DNA of 44,089 nt from Clostridia bacterium (GTDB lineage Bacteria; Bacillota; Clostridia; Christensenellales; CAG-138), in NCBI GenBank assembly GCA_017614315.1, contig JAGACA010000012.1, positions 1 to 44,089 of the forward strand, in the 5' to 3' direction. How positions within the stretch are numbered: position 1 is the first letter of the stretch; the number at the start of each line of letters is the position of its first letter. A model generated the notes under the pieces. The model was given only the letters and a program-made list of their open reading frames with translations. It was not told the origin of the DNA and ran no database searches. Shown here piece by piece: positions 16,140 through 24,458 of the stretch. The position numbers and the translations under genes were made by a program.

Positions 16140-17039
16140 TCAGATCCGCTTTTCCAGCTCGTACGCCGTGTGTCCCTTGGGATAGTCGGGAAGCTCGCCC
16201 CTTGCCGTGTAACCGCTCTTGAAGAAGAAGCCCGAGACCCAGTCGCAGCAGTATGAAGTGATGACGTACGCGCCATTTTCCTTTGCCTCGCGCTCGATCT
16301 CACGCAGGAGATACGCGCCTATCCCGCGGCCGCGATACCGCTCGTCTACCCATATGCCGTCCAGGTCGGCGCAGTCTTTTCCGTCGACGCCGGCGATCAC
16401 GGCGGCGATCATGCTGCCGTCCTTATCGACGAGCTTTTTGCTGAGCGTGATGTATTCGTGCTTGTCCGGCACGACGTCGACGCAGAACCGATCGAGCCCG
16501 CTGTCGATGATCGCAGCGTCATCCTTCCCGCCGGGCTCGACCTTATACCTGCCATCGGCGGTGTTGTCCGTGGGTATGTAATCGGGTCTATCCCCGTCAA
16601 GCCTTTTCGACAGCGACCAGCTGACGTGCCCCATCGGTATGTCGCGGTTGACGGTGAACACCTTAAATCCGTGCTTTTCGTAGAGCGGCCTTGCCATGTA
16701 GTCCGCCGTGCCGAGGCACAGGTAATAGCAGCCCTTCTCCCTTGCGGCGTTTTCCGCGGCGCGGATAAGCATGGAGCCGAGACCGTGATGACGGTATCTT
16801 TCGTCCACCCAAAGCTCGGCGAGCACCGCCCTGCCCCATTCGTGGATGTTCACTATGCATCCGCCGATGACGTTTCCCTCCTCGTCCGCGGCCTTAAAAA
16901 CGAGCGACTCCTCCTCGGTATGCGGGAAGGCGGGCGCCATCGTGTCGGCGTATTCGATTATCTTCTTATTGACGAGCTCTTCCTCGTCTTCGGTAAGGGG
17001 TATCTGTTCGTGGTCCATATCAGTCTTCACCCGTTTCAT
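16140..17039 (-). CDS. tandem-domain GNAT acetyltransferase, 299 aa
   Basis: Two acetyltransferase domains in one chain. Motif A occurs at about residues 76-91 (LWVDERYRHHGLGSML) and again at 229-245 (IWVDERYRGRGIGAYLL). The shared WVDERYR suggests an internal duplication. In the first copy the R-x-x-G-x-G region reads Arg-His-His-Gly-Leu-Gly; the second is Arg-Gly-Arg-Gly-Ile-Gly, so both keep the key glycines. The start could be the ATG at 17039 or the one at 17018, which has the better GGGTGAAG upstream. It follows the nucleoside phosphorylase gene by 62 bases. Substrate unknown. Confidence 0.85.
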   Translation of the reverse strand: MKRVKTDMDHEQIPLTEDEEELVNKKIIEYADTMAPAFPHTEEESLVFKAADEEGNVIGGCIVNIHEWGRAVLAELWVDERYRHHGLGSMLIRAAENAAREKGCYYLCLGTADYMARPLYEKHGFKVFTVNRDIPMGHVSWSLSKRLDGDRPDYIPTDNTADGRYKVEPGGKDDAAIIDSGLDRFCVDVVPDKHEYITLSKKLVDKDGSMIAAVIAGVDGKDCADLDGIWVDERYRGRGIGAYLLREIEREAKENGAYVITSYCCDWVSGFFFKSGYTARGELPDYPKGHTAYELEKRI

Positions 17040-17101
17040 TTATCCGATCCTGTTATAGTCAATAGTCGGTTTTCTGACCTATCGTTCCGCGTACCGCCTG
17101 T

Positions 17102-17866
17102 TCAGATCAGTGTGACGAGCTCCGAGCACAGACGTACGAGATCGTAACGCACTCCTTCGCGGCTCCGCCATTTTCTGCCGTCCCAGTCCTCGCCGGTCAG
17201 GTCGTCGCCGCCGTAGATCAGCGCGCCGTACGCGAAACCGCGGAATATCGAAACGGCAATGCATCCCGCCTGCTCCATCTCGACGATCTTCGCGCCCTCG
17301 AGCTTTCTTTGCTCGATGCGATCCCTTGTCTCGCGGAAAATGGCGTCGGTCGTCCATACGAGACCGCGGAGATACGGCACTTCTCTCTTGTCGAGATACG
17401 CGGCGATCCTTTCCGTGACCGCGGGGTCGGAGTAAACGACCCGCGATGCGGGCAGATAATGATACGAAAGGCCGTCATCCCTGATGGCTCCGTCCACGAC
17501 CAGCACTCGGCCGACCTCGATCGAACGGTCAAGCACTCCGCCGCCCCCGCAGAACATCGCCTTTTGTATCCCCATCGCGTGGAACAGGTCGAGGTTGCCG
17601 CCGCACGCGGCGCTCCCGACCTGCCCGAGCGTGAGCAGTACGTCGGGCTTGTCCGTAAAGCGGTAAACGGTAAGCGGGTTCTCCCCGGGGATTATCATTT
17701 CCTCGGTTATCCTTCCCTGCGCGAGCAGTTTTTCGATCACCTCCGGGAAGAACGTTATGACCATCTTATCCGCGCCGAACCCATCGCCCGCGAAATGCTC
17801 TGGGTTGAGCTTGGCGGTCGGATCGTCGTCGAATTCCAGTATCGGCCATTCGTTTTTATGAAGCAT
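17102..17866 (-). CDS. nucleoside phosphorylase (uridine phosphorylase-like), 254 aa
   Basis: A PNP/UDP phosphorylase superfamily member, expected to split a nucleoside with phosphate into a base and ribose-1-phosphate for salvage. Family features are a Gly-rich FCGGGGVLDRSIEVGRVLVVD segment, a TTDAIFRE loop, and KIVEMEQAG, the conserved region whose Glu binds ribose hydroxyls. A GDD follows, near the usual catalytic Asp region (ALIYGGDDL). The length is typical. It lies 36 bases after the aldehyde dehydrogenase gene on the same strand. Base specificity cannot be set from sequence alone. Confidence 0.85.
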   Translation of the reverse strand: MLHKNEWPILEFDDDPTAKLNPEHFAGDGFGADKMVITFFPEVIEKLLAQGRITEEMIIPGENPLTVYRFTDKPDVLLTLGQVGSAACGGNLDLFHAMGIQKAMFCGGGGVLDRSIEVGRVLVVDGAIRDDGLSYHYLPASRVVYSDPAVTERIAAYLDKREVPYLRGLVWTTDAIFRETRDRIEQRKLEGAKIVEMEQAGCIAVSIFRGFAYGALIYGGDDLTGEDWDGRKWRSREGVRYDLVRLCSELVTLI

Positions 17867-17902
17867 GGTTTTCTCCTGTTCGATATAGGTGTGTCCGCGG
17901 CG

Positions 17903-19321
17903 TTACCTTTCGAAGATCTTCAAGAGCTTCATCTTGGTCTCGCCGGCCTTGCCGGTGTAGGGGTGCTCGCGGAGGGGCAGATTCATGCGCGTTTTGCCCG
18001 TGAGCACGGCCTGCGGGTGTGTGAATTCCCTGAACCCCCACACGCCGTGATACGCGCCCATGCCGGAATGTCCCGTGCCGTTGAAGGGCACGCCCTTGAC
18101 CATCATGTGGACGCAGACCTCGTTTATGCAGCCCCCGCCGAACTGTTGGGTGCTCATAACGCGCCTTGCCCATTTCTTATCCGACGTGAACACGTACATC
18201 GAGAGCGGATGCTCGCGCTCCGCGATCACGCTGAGCAGCGCTTCGACCTCCTCGTCCTTATACGGCACGACGGGGAGCAGCGGACAGAAAAGCTCGTGCT
18301 TTACGATATCCTCGTCGACGCCGACGGGGTATATGACCGTCGGCGAGAAGCGCACCTCGGCGCGGTCGCCCGTGCCGCCGAATACGACCCTGTCGGAATA
18401 CTCGGCGGTCAGCCTTTCGCATTTGTCGTACACCTTTTCGGTGATGAGCTTCGGGTATTCGGGGTTGAGCTCGGGCTTTTCGCCGATCTGGCGGACGAAT
18501 TCCTTTTTAAGCTCCACGACGAAGGGCTCCGCGATCTCCTCCGCGACCGCTATCTGGTTTATGTTTATGCAGATCTGTCCCGCGTTGCACAGCTTGAAGA
18601 ACGCGATCTTGCGCGCCGCGTCCTTAATATCCGCATCCTTCCTTATCACGCACCAGTTGCCCGTTTCGCCGCCGAGCTCCAGCGCGACCGAGGTGAGGTT
18701 GTGAGAAGCCTTCTCGAGCACGTGCTTCGCGACGGCGGGAGAACCGGTGTAGAATATCTTGTCGAACCTCTCCTCGAGGCACATATCCGCGACGTCGTGA
18801 CCGCCGTCGATGACGGTGACGTATTCCTCGGGATACACGTCCGCGATCAGACGCTTTAAGGCTTGGGTGCTCGCCGCAGATTTGGAGCTGGTCTTCAGAA
18901 CGGCGGTGTTCCCGCCCGAGATGCTCGCCGCGAGCACGCCGAGGGTGAGGAGTATCGGGAAATTGAACGGGCTTATTATGAGCGAAACGCCGTACGGCAT
19001 CTTATAGACGGTGGTGTTCGTGCTCGGGAAGCACATCAGCCCGCTGTAATGTCTCTCCGGCCGCGCCCATTTCCTTATTCCCTTAAGTATCTCGTTGACC
19101 TCGACGACGACGGGGCCGAGATCGCAGAGATACGCCTCGGTCTCGCTCTTCCTCAGATCCTCGTAAAGCGCCTTTTGGAGATCCTCCTTGTGGTCGATCA
19201 CGGCCTTTTTGAGCTTTTTTAGCTGCTCTATGCGAAAATCCACGCCGAGCGTCCTGCCGGTTTTGAAAAACGCCCTCTGCTTTTCGACTATTTCGTGTAC
19301 GGTCTCCTGTGTGTAAGTCAT
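17903..19321 (-). CDS. aldehyde dehydrogenase family protein, class 3-like, 472 aa
   Basis: Expected to oxidise an aldehyde to a carboxylate with NAD(P). SPFNFPILLTLG and ALELGG place the general base at about Glu215, and NAGQIC places the catalytic Cys at about 251. The C-terminal PFNGTGHSGMGAYHGVWGF motif is typical of the class 3/fatty aldehyde group. Odd points: the usual GGKSP after the general base reads GGETGN (217-222), and the residues after the catalytic Cys (ININQI) differ from common members. The gene sits 19 bases after an SDR and belongs to the run starting at 22805. Substrate unknown. Confidence 0.85.
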   Translation of the reverse strand: MTYTQETVHEIVEKQRAFFKTGRTLGVDFRIEQLKKLKKAVIDHKEDLQKALYEDLRKSETEAYLCDLGPVVVEVNEILKGIRKWARPERHYSGLMCFPSTNTTVYKMPYGVSLIISPFNFPILLTLGVLAASISGGNTAVLKTSSKSAASTQALKRLIADVYPEEYVTVIDGGHDVADMCLEERFDKIFYTGSPAVAKHVLEKASHNLTSVALELGGETGNWCVIRKDADIKDAARKIAFFKLCNAGQICININQIAVAEEIAEPFVVELKKEFVRQIGEKPELNPEYPKLITEKVYDKCERLTAEYSDRVVFGGTGDRAEVRFSPTVIYPVGVDEDIVKHELFCPLLPVVPYKDEEVEALLSVIAEREHPLSMYVFTSDKKWARRVMSTQQFGGGCINEVCVHMMVKGVPFNGTGHSGMGAYHGVWGFREFTHPQAVLTGKTRMNLPLREHPYTGKAGETKMKLLKIFER

Positions 19322-19340
19322 ATGGCTGTCCTCCCTCTCT

Positions 19341-20141
19341 TCAGCTGTCCGCGTTCCCTGCGTTCTTTTTCCTTTCGAGGAACCTCAAAAGCATTTTGTG
19401 CTGACTCTTTAAGTACAGGCTCCTCACAGGGGGCAGCAGGTTCATCAGGAACCTGCTCGGCAGGTAGATCGGGCAGGGATAGACCTGTTTTTTACCCTTT
19501 TCCGCGCCGCGTATCGCCGCCTTCGCCACCGCCTCCGCCGTCTGCACGGGGAAGGGCTGCTCGACCTTCTGACCCGCGCCGCCGACCTCGAAGAAATTGG
19601 TCTTTGTGGACACGGGATAGACGCAGGTGATCTTAATGTTCTTCGGCGATTCGATCCTTATCGCCTGCTGAAAGCCCTTCATGGCGAACTTCGTCGAGGC
19701 GTAGAGCGCATAGCCGGGGAGAGCCATCTCGCCCATGGCGGATATGGTATAAACCAGACGCCCCTCGCGCCCGTTGAGGTGGTTCAGGTATTTGGAATAG
19801 CTGTACATGCAGGAGAAGGTGTTGAGGGCGAAGATCCTTTCGATCCTTCCCCAGTCCTCGTAATCATAGCGCTCGTAATATGGCGCGCCGGCGTTGCAGA
19901 TGATAACGTCGATCAGGTCGAAGTCCTCCTCCGCCTTTTTGAAGAGCGCGTCCACGCCCTCCTGCGTGCTGAGATCGCATGGGAAGAGCGTCACGTTCTC
20001 GCCGAAGCCCGTGAGCTTGCCTATGCTGCGGCTGGCGGCGATTATCCTGTTGCCGTTCTCGGGCGCGGCGAGCATCTCGAGCATGGACTTGCCTATACCG
20101 CTGGACGCGCCGGTGATGACGATACTGCTGTTTTTGATCAT
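19341..20141 (-). CDS. short-chain dehydrogenase/reductase, 266 aa
   Basis: An SDR oxidoreductase with the cofactor motif TGASSGIG (residues 10-17), ICNAG and the catalytic YASTK (YxxxK). The C-terminal region from about 225 on is hydrophobic and then basic (SRFLMNLLPPVRSLYLKSQHK), reminiscent of membrane-associated SDRs of the DltE/HSD type. It lies 24 bases after the flavin oxidoreductase gene and 19 before the aldehyde dehydrogenase gene, so these three probably act on related compounds. Substrate unknown. Confidence 0.87.
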   Translation of the reverse strand: MIKNSSIVITGASSGIGKSMLEMLAAPENGNRIIAASRSIGKLTGFGENVTLFPCDLSTQEGVDALFKKAEEDFDLIDVIICNAGAPYYERYDYEDWGRIERIFALNTFSCMYSYSKYLNHLNGREGRLVYTISAMGEMALPGYALYASTKFAMKGFQQAIRIESPKNIKITCVYPVSTKTNFFEVGGAGQKVEQPFPVQTAEAVAKAAIRGAEKGKKQVYPCPIYLPSRFLMNLLPPVRSLYLKSQHKMLLRFLERKKNAGNADS

Positions 20142-20165
20142 ATGTCCGTTCCTCTTTCCTGTCGG

Positions 20166-22256
20166 TCAATGCTTATATGAAATGTCCTGAACAAGCTCGT
20201 AAGCCTGCTTTATTACCGTTTTGAGGCTGCCTACCCTGTCGCAGTCGCCCACGAAATACACTTCAGGCGAGCCCTTTTTGCGCTTTTTGTCCTTCAAAGC
20301 CGCGAACCTTTCGTCGGGCGCGTAACCGACCGACAGTATCACGCTGTCGGCGGGGATCGTCTTCACGCCCTCCGCGGTCTTTATGACCACGCCGTCCTCC
20401 GTTATCGAATCGACCGTCGCGGAGAGGTATGCGGGCACGTTGTGATAGCGCAGGAGCTCGCGGAGCATGGACGAGTTCGCCATGCAGATGCCGCGCGCGC
20501 CGACGAGGTGCTCCGTCATTTCGACGATCGCGGGGCGTTTCCCGCGGAGCGCGAGCTCGTACGCGATCTCGCAGCCCGTGAGCCCGCCGCCGATTATGAC
20601 GACGCTGTCGCCGACTTCCGCCCTCCCGTCGAGGAAGTCCGCCGCGCTGACGGCGCGCTCCGCGCCGGGGACCCTGAGCGTCCTCGCATGGGCGCCGGTC
20701 GCGATCACGACAATATCCGCTCCGAGGCCGTCTATGTCGGTCGTCTCGGTATTCATATGCACGACCGCGCCGCATTCACCGAGCTTCCTCCGATACCATT
20801 CGAGGAGCTCCCTGTCCTTTTCCTTGAACGACATCGCGGCCGCCGCGTTGAACACGCCGCCGAGCCTGTCCGACCTTTCGTAAAGGTCGACCTTGTGTCC
20901 GCGCGCCGCAGCCTGTATAGCGGTCTCCATGCCGCCTATGCCGCCGCCGATGACGGCGATCTTTTTGGGCTTATCCGCCGGGGTTTTTTTGTATTTAGTC
21001 TCGTTGTTAGTCCAGGGGTTGAGCACGCAGCGTCCCATCTCGACGTGCATGGGATCGATATCCGTGCCCCTTCCGTTCAGACCGTTGAACGGCAGGCACG
21101 CGCCGTGACAGGCGATGCAGGGACGCACGTCCTCAAGGCGGCCTTCCATGATCTTCGTCACGTATTCCGGATCGCAGAGGAGCTGGCGGCCGACGCCCAT
21201 GGCGTCGATGCGTCCCGCGGATATCGACTCGGCCGCGGCGAGGGGCTGCATGCGTCCCGCGCAGACGACGGGCCTGGTCGTGAATCTCTTGATATGCTCC
21301 ACGTACGAAAGGTTCATGTTGAGCGGCGCATAAACGGGGGGATGCGCCCAGAACCACGCGTCGTATGTGCCGTTGTCGCAGTTGAACATGTCATAGCCCG
21401 CTTCCTCGAGGAGCTTTATCGCCTGCTCCGATTCCTCCATGGTGCGGCCGACCTCGGCGAACTCCTCCCCCGGGACAGCTCCCTGATTGAAGCCGCGGGT
21501 CATCGACCTTACGGAATAGCGCAGGGATACGGGGTAATCCTCTCCGCAGGCCTTTTTTATCTCCTTAACTATATCGCACGCGAAGCGCAGACGGTTCTCG
21601 AGCGAGCCGCCGTACGCGTCGGAGCGGTGATTCGTATAGCGCATCGCGAACTGATCGAGGAGGTATCCCTCGTGCACGGCGTGTATCTCCACGCCGTCGC
21701 AGCCGGCCTCTTTGCACCGGAGCGCCGTCTGACCGAAGGCGTATACGAACTCGTTTATCATCTTTTCGGTGAAATGATCCATGGCGACGTCCGGATCCCA
21801 TACGTTGGGCTCGTCCGGATCGGGCGCAGACCACCACCATTTGGTCATTATGAAAGGCGAGGAGATCTTTTTCAAGAACCCCTTCCTGACGAACGGGCGG
21901 AGCATCGGCGGCAGGAGCATAGACCTGCCGGAGCCCGCGCTTATCTGGAAGAACACCTTCGCGCCGCTTTTGTGTATGTCGTTGATGACCGGCTTTACCT
22001 TGTCGAATACCTCGGGGTGCTTATATACCCATTTTTTGCCTATTATGCTGATGAGCGGGATGAGCCCCGGTATGAAAAGGCCGACATTGTTGTCCTTACG
22101 GTCGGCGTAGAATCTGTCGATCCCATTGACGTAGCCCGTCTTCGCCTCCCACTGGATCATGTTCGTCCCCTCCATGGGCAGCATGACGATGCGGTTCTTG
22201 ATCTCAACGTTCCCGATCTTCCACGGCGTGAACAGCGGTGCGTACTTCGGATCCAT
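20166..22256 (-). CDS. NADH:flavin oxidoreductase, old yellow enzyme / 2,4-dienoyl-CoA reductase type, 696 aa
   Basis: A multidomain iron-sulphur flavoenzyme of the FadH/BaiCD/enoate reductase family, which reduces carbon-carbon double bonds next to carbonyl groups. The N-terminal TIM barrel starts LFTPWKIGNVEIKNRIVM and has DGVEIHAVHEGYLLDQF. A cysteine cluster CIACHGAC (about 379-386) plus a later Cys near 409 can hold a 4Fe-4S cluster. The C-terminal half has two nucleotide-binding motifs, VIGGGIGGMETA (about 429) for FAD and VVIIGGGLTGCEIA (about 552) for NAD(P)H. GGAGG precedes the ATG. The neighbours, an SDR and an aldehyde dehydrogenase, suggest a reductive pathway for an unsaturated acid, steroid or aromatic compound; this is inference. 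Confidence 0.9.
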   Translation of the reverse strand: MDPKYAPLFTPWKIGNVEIKNRIVMLPMEGTNMIQWEAKTGYVNGIDRFYADRKDNNVGLFIPGLIPLISIIGKKWVYKHPEVFDKVKPVINDIHKSGAKVFFQISAGSGRSMLLPPMLRPFVRKGFLKKISSPFIMTKWWWSAPDPDEPNVWDPDVAMDHFTEKMINEFVYAFGQTALRCKEAGCDGVEIHAVHEGYLLDQFAMRYTNHRSDAYGGSLENRLRFACDIVKEIKKACGEDYPVSLRYSVRSMTRGFNQGAVPGEEFAEVGRTMEESEQAIKLLEEAGYDMFNCDNGTYDAWFWAHPPVYAPLNMNLSYVEHIKRFTTRPVVCAGRMQPLAAAESISAGRIDAMGVGRQLLCDPEYVTKIMEGRLEDVRPCIACHGACLPFNGLNGRGTDIDPMHVEMGRCVLNPWTNNETKYKKTPADKPKKIAVIGGGIGGMETAIQAAARGHKVDLYERSDRLGGVFNAAAAMSFKEKDRELLEWYRRKLGECGAVVHMNTETTDIDGLGADIVVIATGAHARTLRVPGAERAVSAADFLDGRAEVGDSVVIIGGGLTGCEIAYELALRGKRPAIVEMTEHLVGARGICMANSSMLRELLRYHNVPAYLSATVDSITEDGVVIKTAEGVKTIPADSVILSVGYAPDERFAALKDKKRKKGSPEVYFVGDCDRVGSLKTVIKQAYELVQDISYKH

Positions 22257-22277
22257 AAGCCCCCTCCGGAAATGTGT

Positions 22278-22805
22278 TTATTTGATGACTATCTGTTCTA
22301 AAAGCTCGCTCAGCGTCTTTTCGTGATCTTCGCCGATAAGCACAGCCTCTTCGCCGAAGCGGCGTATGAAGGCGCGGTTGTCCTCCTTTAAGCGTTCGGC
22401 GGTGCAGCAGGAGTCGTCTTTCCTCCGCTCAATGTCGGAGGCGTGTGAAACGATCTCGTCAAAGCGGCTGTCGATATACCCGTCCGTCATGGCGAGGCAG
22501 ACAGCGCGGATCGAATCAAGATACTCTGCGCCGAAATAACTCCGCCAGTCGGCGGGGACGTAGCAGCCCTCGACTATAAGGCTCTGTCCGTTTTCGACCG
22601 CGGTCTTTATCATCTCCGCGACGATCGGCCAAAGGTATCCCGTAAGCTTATCGTCGTCCTCGGGCGTGAGGTCGGTGTTCCCGCTTCGTATGAGACCCAT
22701 CTTGAGGTGGTCGATCGAGAGATACGGTACTGAATACCTTTCGAGCAGCCTTTGGGCGAGGAGCGTTTTGCCCGTGTGGGACGCGCCGGTTATGATTATC
22801 ACCAT
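22278..22805 (-). CDS. P-loop kinase-like protein, 175 aa
   Basis: The N-terminus MVIIITGASHTGKT carries a P-loop (Gly7-Thr14), and ERYSVPYLSIDHLKMGLIR follows like an adenylate-kinase or 2-phosphoglycerate-kinase Asp motif. SLIVEGCYVP is a Walker B-like strand. Such proteins phosphorylate small molecules or nucleotides. ATG 22805 is chosen because it starts exactly at the domain. It is the first gene of the long minus-strand series, with promoter 22864-22892 and a leader hairpin. The flavin oxidoreductase starts 21 bases after its stop. Confidence 0.75.
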   Translation of the reverse strand: MVIIITGASHTGKTLLAQRLLERYSVPYLSIDHLKMGLIRSGNTDLTPEDDDKLTGYLWPIVAEMIKTAVENGQSLIVEGCYVPADWRSYFGAEYLDSIRAVCLAMTDGYIDSRFDEIVSHASDIERRKDDSCCTAERLKEDNRAFIRRFGEEAVLIGEDHEKTLSELLEQIVIK

Positions 22806-22825
22806 GTTTGCCTCGCAGCTTCTTC

Positions 22826-22846
22826 GGGCGGCGGAAAAAGCCGCCC
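22826..22846. other. leader hairpin upstream of the kinase-like gene
   Basis: GGGCGGC (22826-22832) and GCCGCCC (22840-22846) form a 7-bp GC stem with an A-rich loop in the 5' leader of the minus-strand operon. No U-tract follows on that strand, so it is not a terminator; it may stabilise or modulate the mRNA. Confidence 0.4.
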
Positions 22847-22863
22847 CGATATCTTCAGAAACA

Positions 22864-22892
22864 AGTTTACCACACGGACGGCGCCGATTCAA
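22864..22892 (-). promoter_or_regulatory. promoter of the long minus-strand operon
   Basis: Minus strand TTGAAT (22892-22887), 17 bp, TAAACT (22869-22864), with TG plus one base before the -10. It is divergent from the promoter at 22911; the two -35 boxes are 18 bp apart. Confidence 0.8.
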
Positions 22893-22910
22893 CAGGTAAA
22901 AGCTTTGTGA

Positions 22911-22939
22911 TTGAATCCTTCGGAAAAACATGGTAAAAT
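22911..22939 (+). promoter_or_regulatory. promoter of the histidine phosphatase gene
   Basis: TTGAAT at 22911-22916, 17 bp, TAAAAT at 22934-22939, with TG at 22931-22932. Confidence 0.8.
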
Positions 22940-22973
22940 CGTTTCGTAAAAACCCTTTCGCGGAGGAAGAGAA

Positions 22974-23585
22974 ATGACGATACTGATCATTAGGCACGGC
23001 GAGTCCGAAGCGGATATACTCAACGTCCACGAGGGCAGAGCCGATTTCGGGCTTACCGAAAGAGGACACCGCCAGGCGGAGGCCATGGCGGAGTTCGTCG
23101 CGGACTCGTTCAAGCCGACGGCGATCTATTCGAGCCCGCTTAAAAGAGCCGCGCAGACCGCGGGGCATCTTTCGGAAAAGACCGGCGTCGAGATCGTTTT
23201 CGATCCCGACCTGATGGAATTCAACAACGGTCTGCTCGCAGGGCTCTCGTTTGAAGAGGCGGACAGGCTGTATCCCAAGGTGGAAAACCTGCCCATAGAC
23301 CGGGCAGTCTACGGGCAGGAGTCGCAGGTCGAGTTCCGCGCGAGGGCGGAGCGCGCGCTTGGCAGGATCCTTTCGGAGAACGGCTCCGACGCAGTGGTCG
23401 CCGTCGTGACGCACGGCGGAATGACGAATCAGCTCTACGGAGCGTTTCTGGGCATCCCAGTTACCGCTTCACGCAAAACGCCCTTTTTCTGCACGTCGGA
23501 TACGGGCATACACTTGTGGAGCGTCACGGATCACGGCAGCTACGTCATAAGGACGAACGTCGACGCGCACACGCGCGGGATATAG
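22974..23585 (+). CDS. histidine phosphatase family protein, 203 aa
   Basis: A phosphoglycerate mutase-like phosphatase. The N-terminal IIRHGESEAD carries the phospho-accepting His8, and a second His sits in VTHGG. SSPLKRAAQTA supplies the second conserved Arg. The family includes cofactor-dependent mutases, alpha-ribazole phosphatases and broad phosphatases; length and motif fit the phosphatase group. GGAGGAAGAG precedes the ATG. The nucleotidyltransferase-like gene starts 24 bases downstream, so the two are likely co-transcribed. Confidence 0.9.
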   Translation: MTILIIRHGESEADILNVHEGRADFGLTERGHRQAEAMAEFVADSFKPTAIYSSPLKRAAQTAGHLSEKTGVEIVFDPDLMEFNNGLLAGLSFEEADRLYPKVENLPIDRAVYGQESQVEFRARAERALGRILSENGSDAVVAVVTHGGMTNQLYGAFLGIPVTASRKTPFFCTSDTGIHLWSVTDHGSYVIRTNVDAHTRGI

Positions 23586-23609
23586 GAAAAACCAACCGCA
23601 GGCACGGAT

Positions 23610-24458
23610 ATGATCAAGATCGAAAAACTGCTCGAAGCTTTCGTCGCGCGGTCGAGGGCGATCCTCGGGGACGACCTCGTCGGCATATACCTGCACGGCT
23701 CGTCCGTGATGGGCTGTTTTAATCAGCTAAAAAGCGACGTCGACCTGATCGTCGTGGTCGGCAAGCCCGTTTCCTTTGACGCAAAGCGCGAGTTCATGAA
23801 AATGACCGTCGAGCTGAACGCCTCCGCTCCCCCGAAGGGGATCGAGATGAGCATAGTCACCGCTTCCGTATTAAGGCCGTTCGTTTACCCCACGCCCTAC
23901 GAGCTTCATTTTTCCGCGGGGCATCTTGACCGTTACATGCTCGATCCCGACGCGTACATAGACTTTATGCATGGCACGGACAGGGATCTCGCCGCGCATT
24001 TCACGGTCATCCGCGCGCGTGGCAGAGCCGTTTTCGGAGCTCCGATCGGCGAGGTGTTCGGCGAGGTGCCCGAGCGCGATTATATCGACTCGATCCGCTT
24101 CGACGTCGAATGTGCGAAGGAGGACATCGCGGACGACGCCATGTATCTTACGCTGAACCTCGCGAGGGTGCTGGCATATCTTACCGAAAAAAGGGTCCTC
24201 TCCAAAAAGGAGGGCGGCGAGTGGGCTCTCGCCGAGCTGCCCGAGGAGTACCGTCCGCTTATACGGAACGCGCTCGACGAATACTTGCTCGGCGCGGCTC
24301 CCGCGTACGACAAAGAGCTTGCCGTAAGATATGCGGGATACATGCTCGGCAGGATAGAGAAAGAATGTGAGCGTTTTGACTGCCCGTCGGCGCCTCGCCG
24401 AAATCATGAAAGCGATCAAGGAGGCTTAAATGGAATTTATCGACACTTCGTTTCTTGA
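23610..24458 (+). CDS. aminoglycoside nucleotidyltransferase-like protein (AadA/ANT(9) type), 282 aa
   Basis: The nucleotidyltransferase signature is HGSSVMGCFNQLKSDVDL: Gly30-Ser31 and metal-binding Asp43 and Asp45. The C-terminal helical half (ALAELPEEYRPLIRNALDEYL) resembles AadA-type enzymes that adenylylate streptomycin or spectinomycin. Whether this one does is unproven; many chromosomal homologues have unknown substrates. The last 27 or so residues (from FDCPSAPRR) overlap the start of the next gene and look unlike the family, so a small 3' change may have lengthened the protein. It is followed by a GNAT acetyltransferase overlapping by 29 bases. Confidence 0.78.
   Translation: MIKIEKLLEAFVARSRAILGDDLVGIYLHGSSVMGCFNQLKSDVDLIVVVGKPVSFDAKREFMKMTVELNASAPPKGIEMSIVTASVLRPFVYPTPYELHFSAGHLDRYMLDPDAYIDFMHGTDRDLAAHFTVIRARGRAVFGAPIGEVFGEVPERDYIDSIRFDVECAKEDIADDAMYLTLNLARVLAYLTEKRVLSKKEGGEWALAELPEEYRPLIRNALDEYLLGAAPAYDKELAVRYAGYMLGRIEKECERFDCPSAPRRNHESDQGGLNGIYRHFVS

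Noticed and set aside
17309-18859. A 516-codon open frame opposite the nucleoside phosphorylase and aldehyde dehydrogenase genes
   Set aside because: It spans two recognised genes and their intergenic region on the other strand; an artefact of GC-rich codon use.
20442-22301. A 619-codon open frame on the plus strand opposite the flavin oxidoreductase
   Set aside because: It is antisense to a clearly recognised protein, has no family features, is rich in Arg, Ala and His as expected from a GC-rich opposite strand, and lacks a plausible ribosome binding site.
22826-22846. Intrinsic terminator upstream of the kinase-like gene
   Set aside because: The GC hairpin has no U-run on the transcribed strand.
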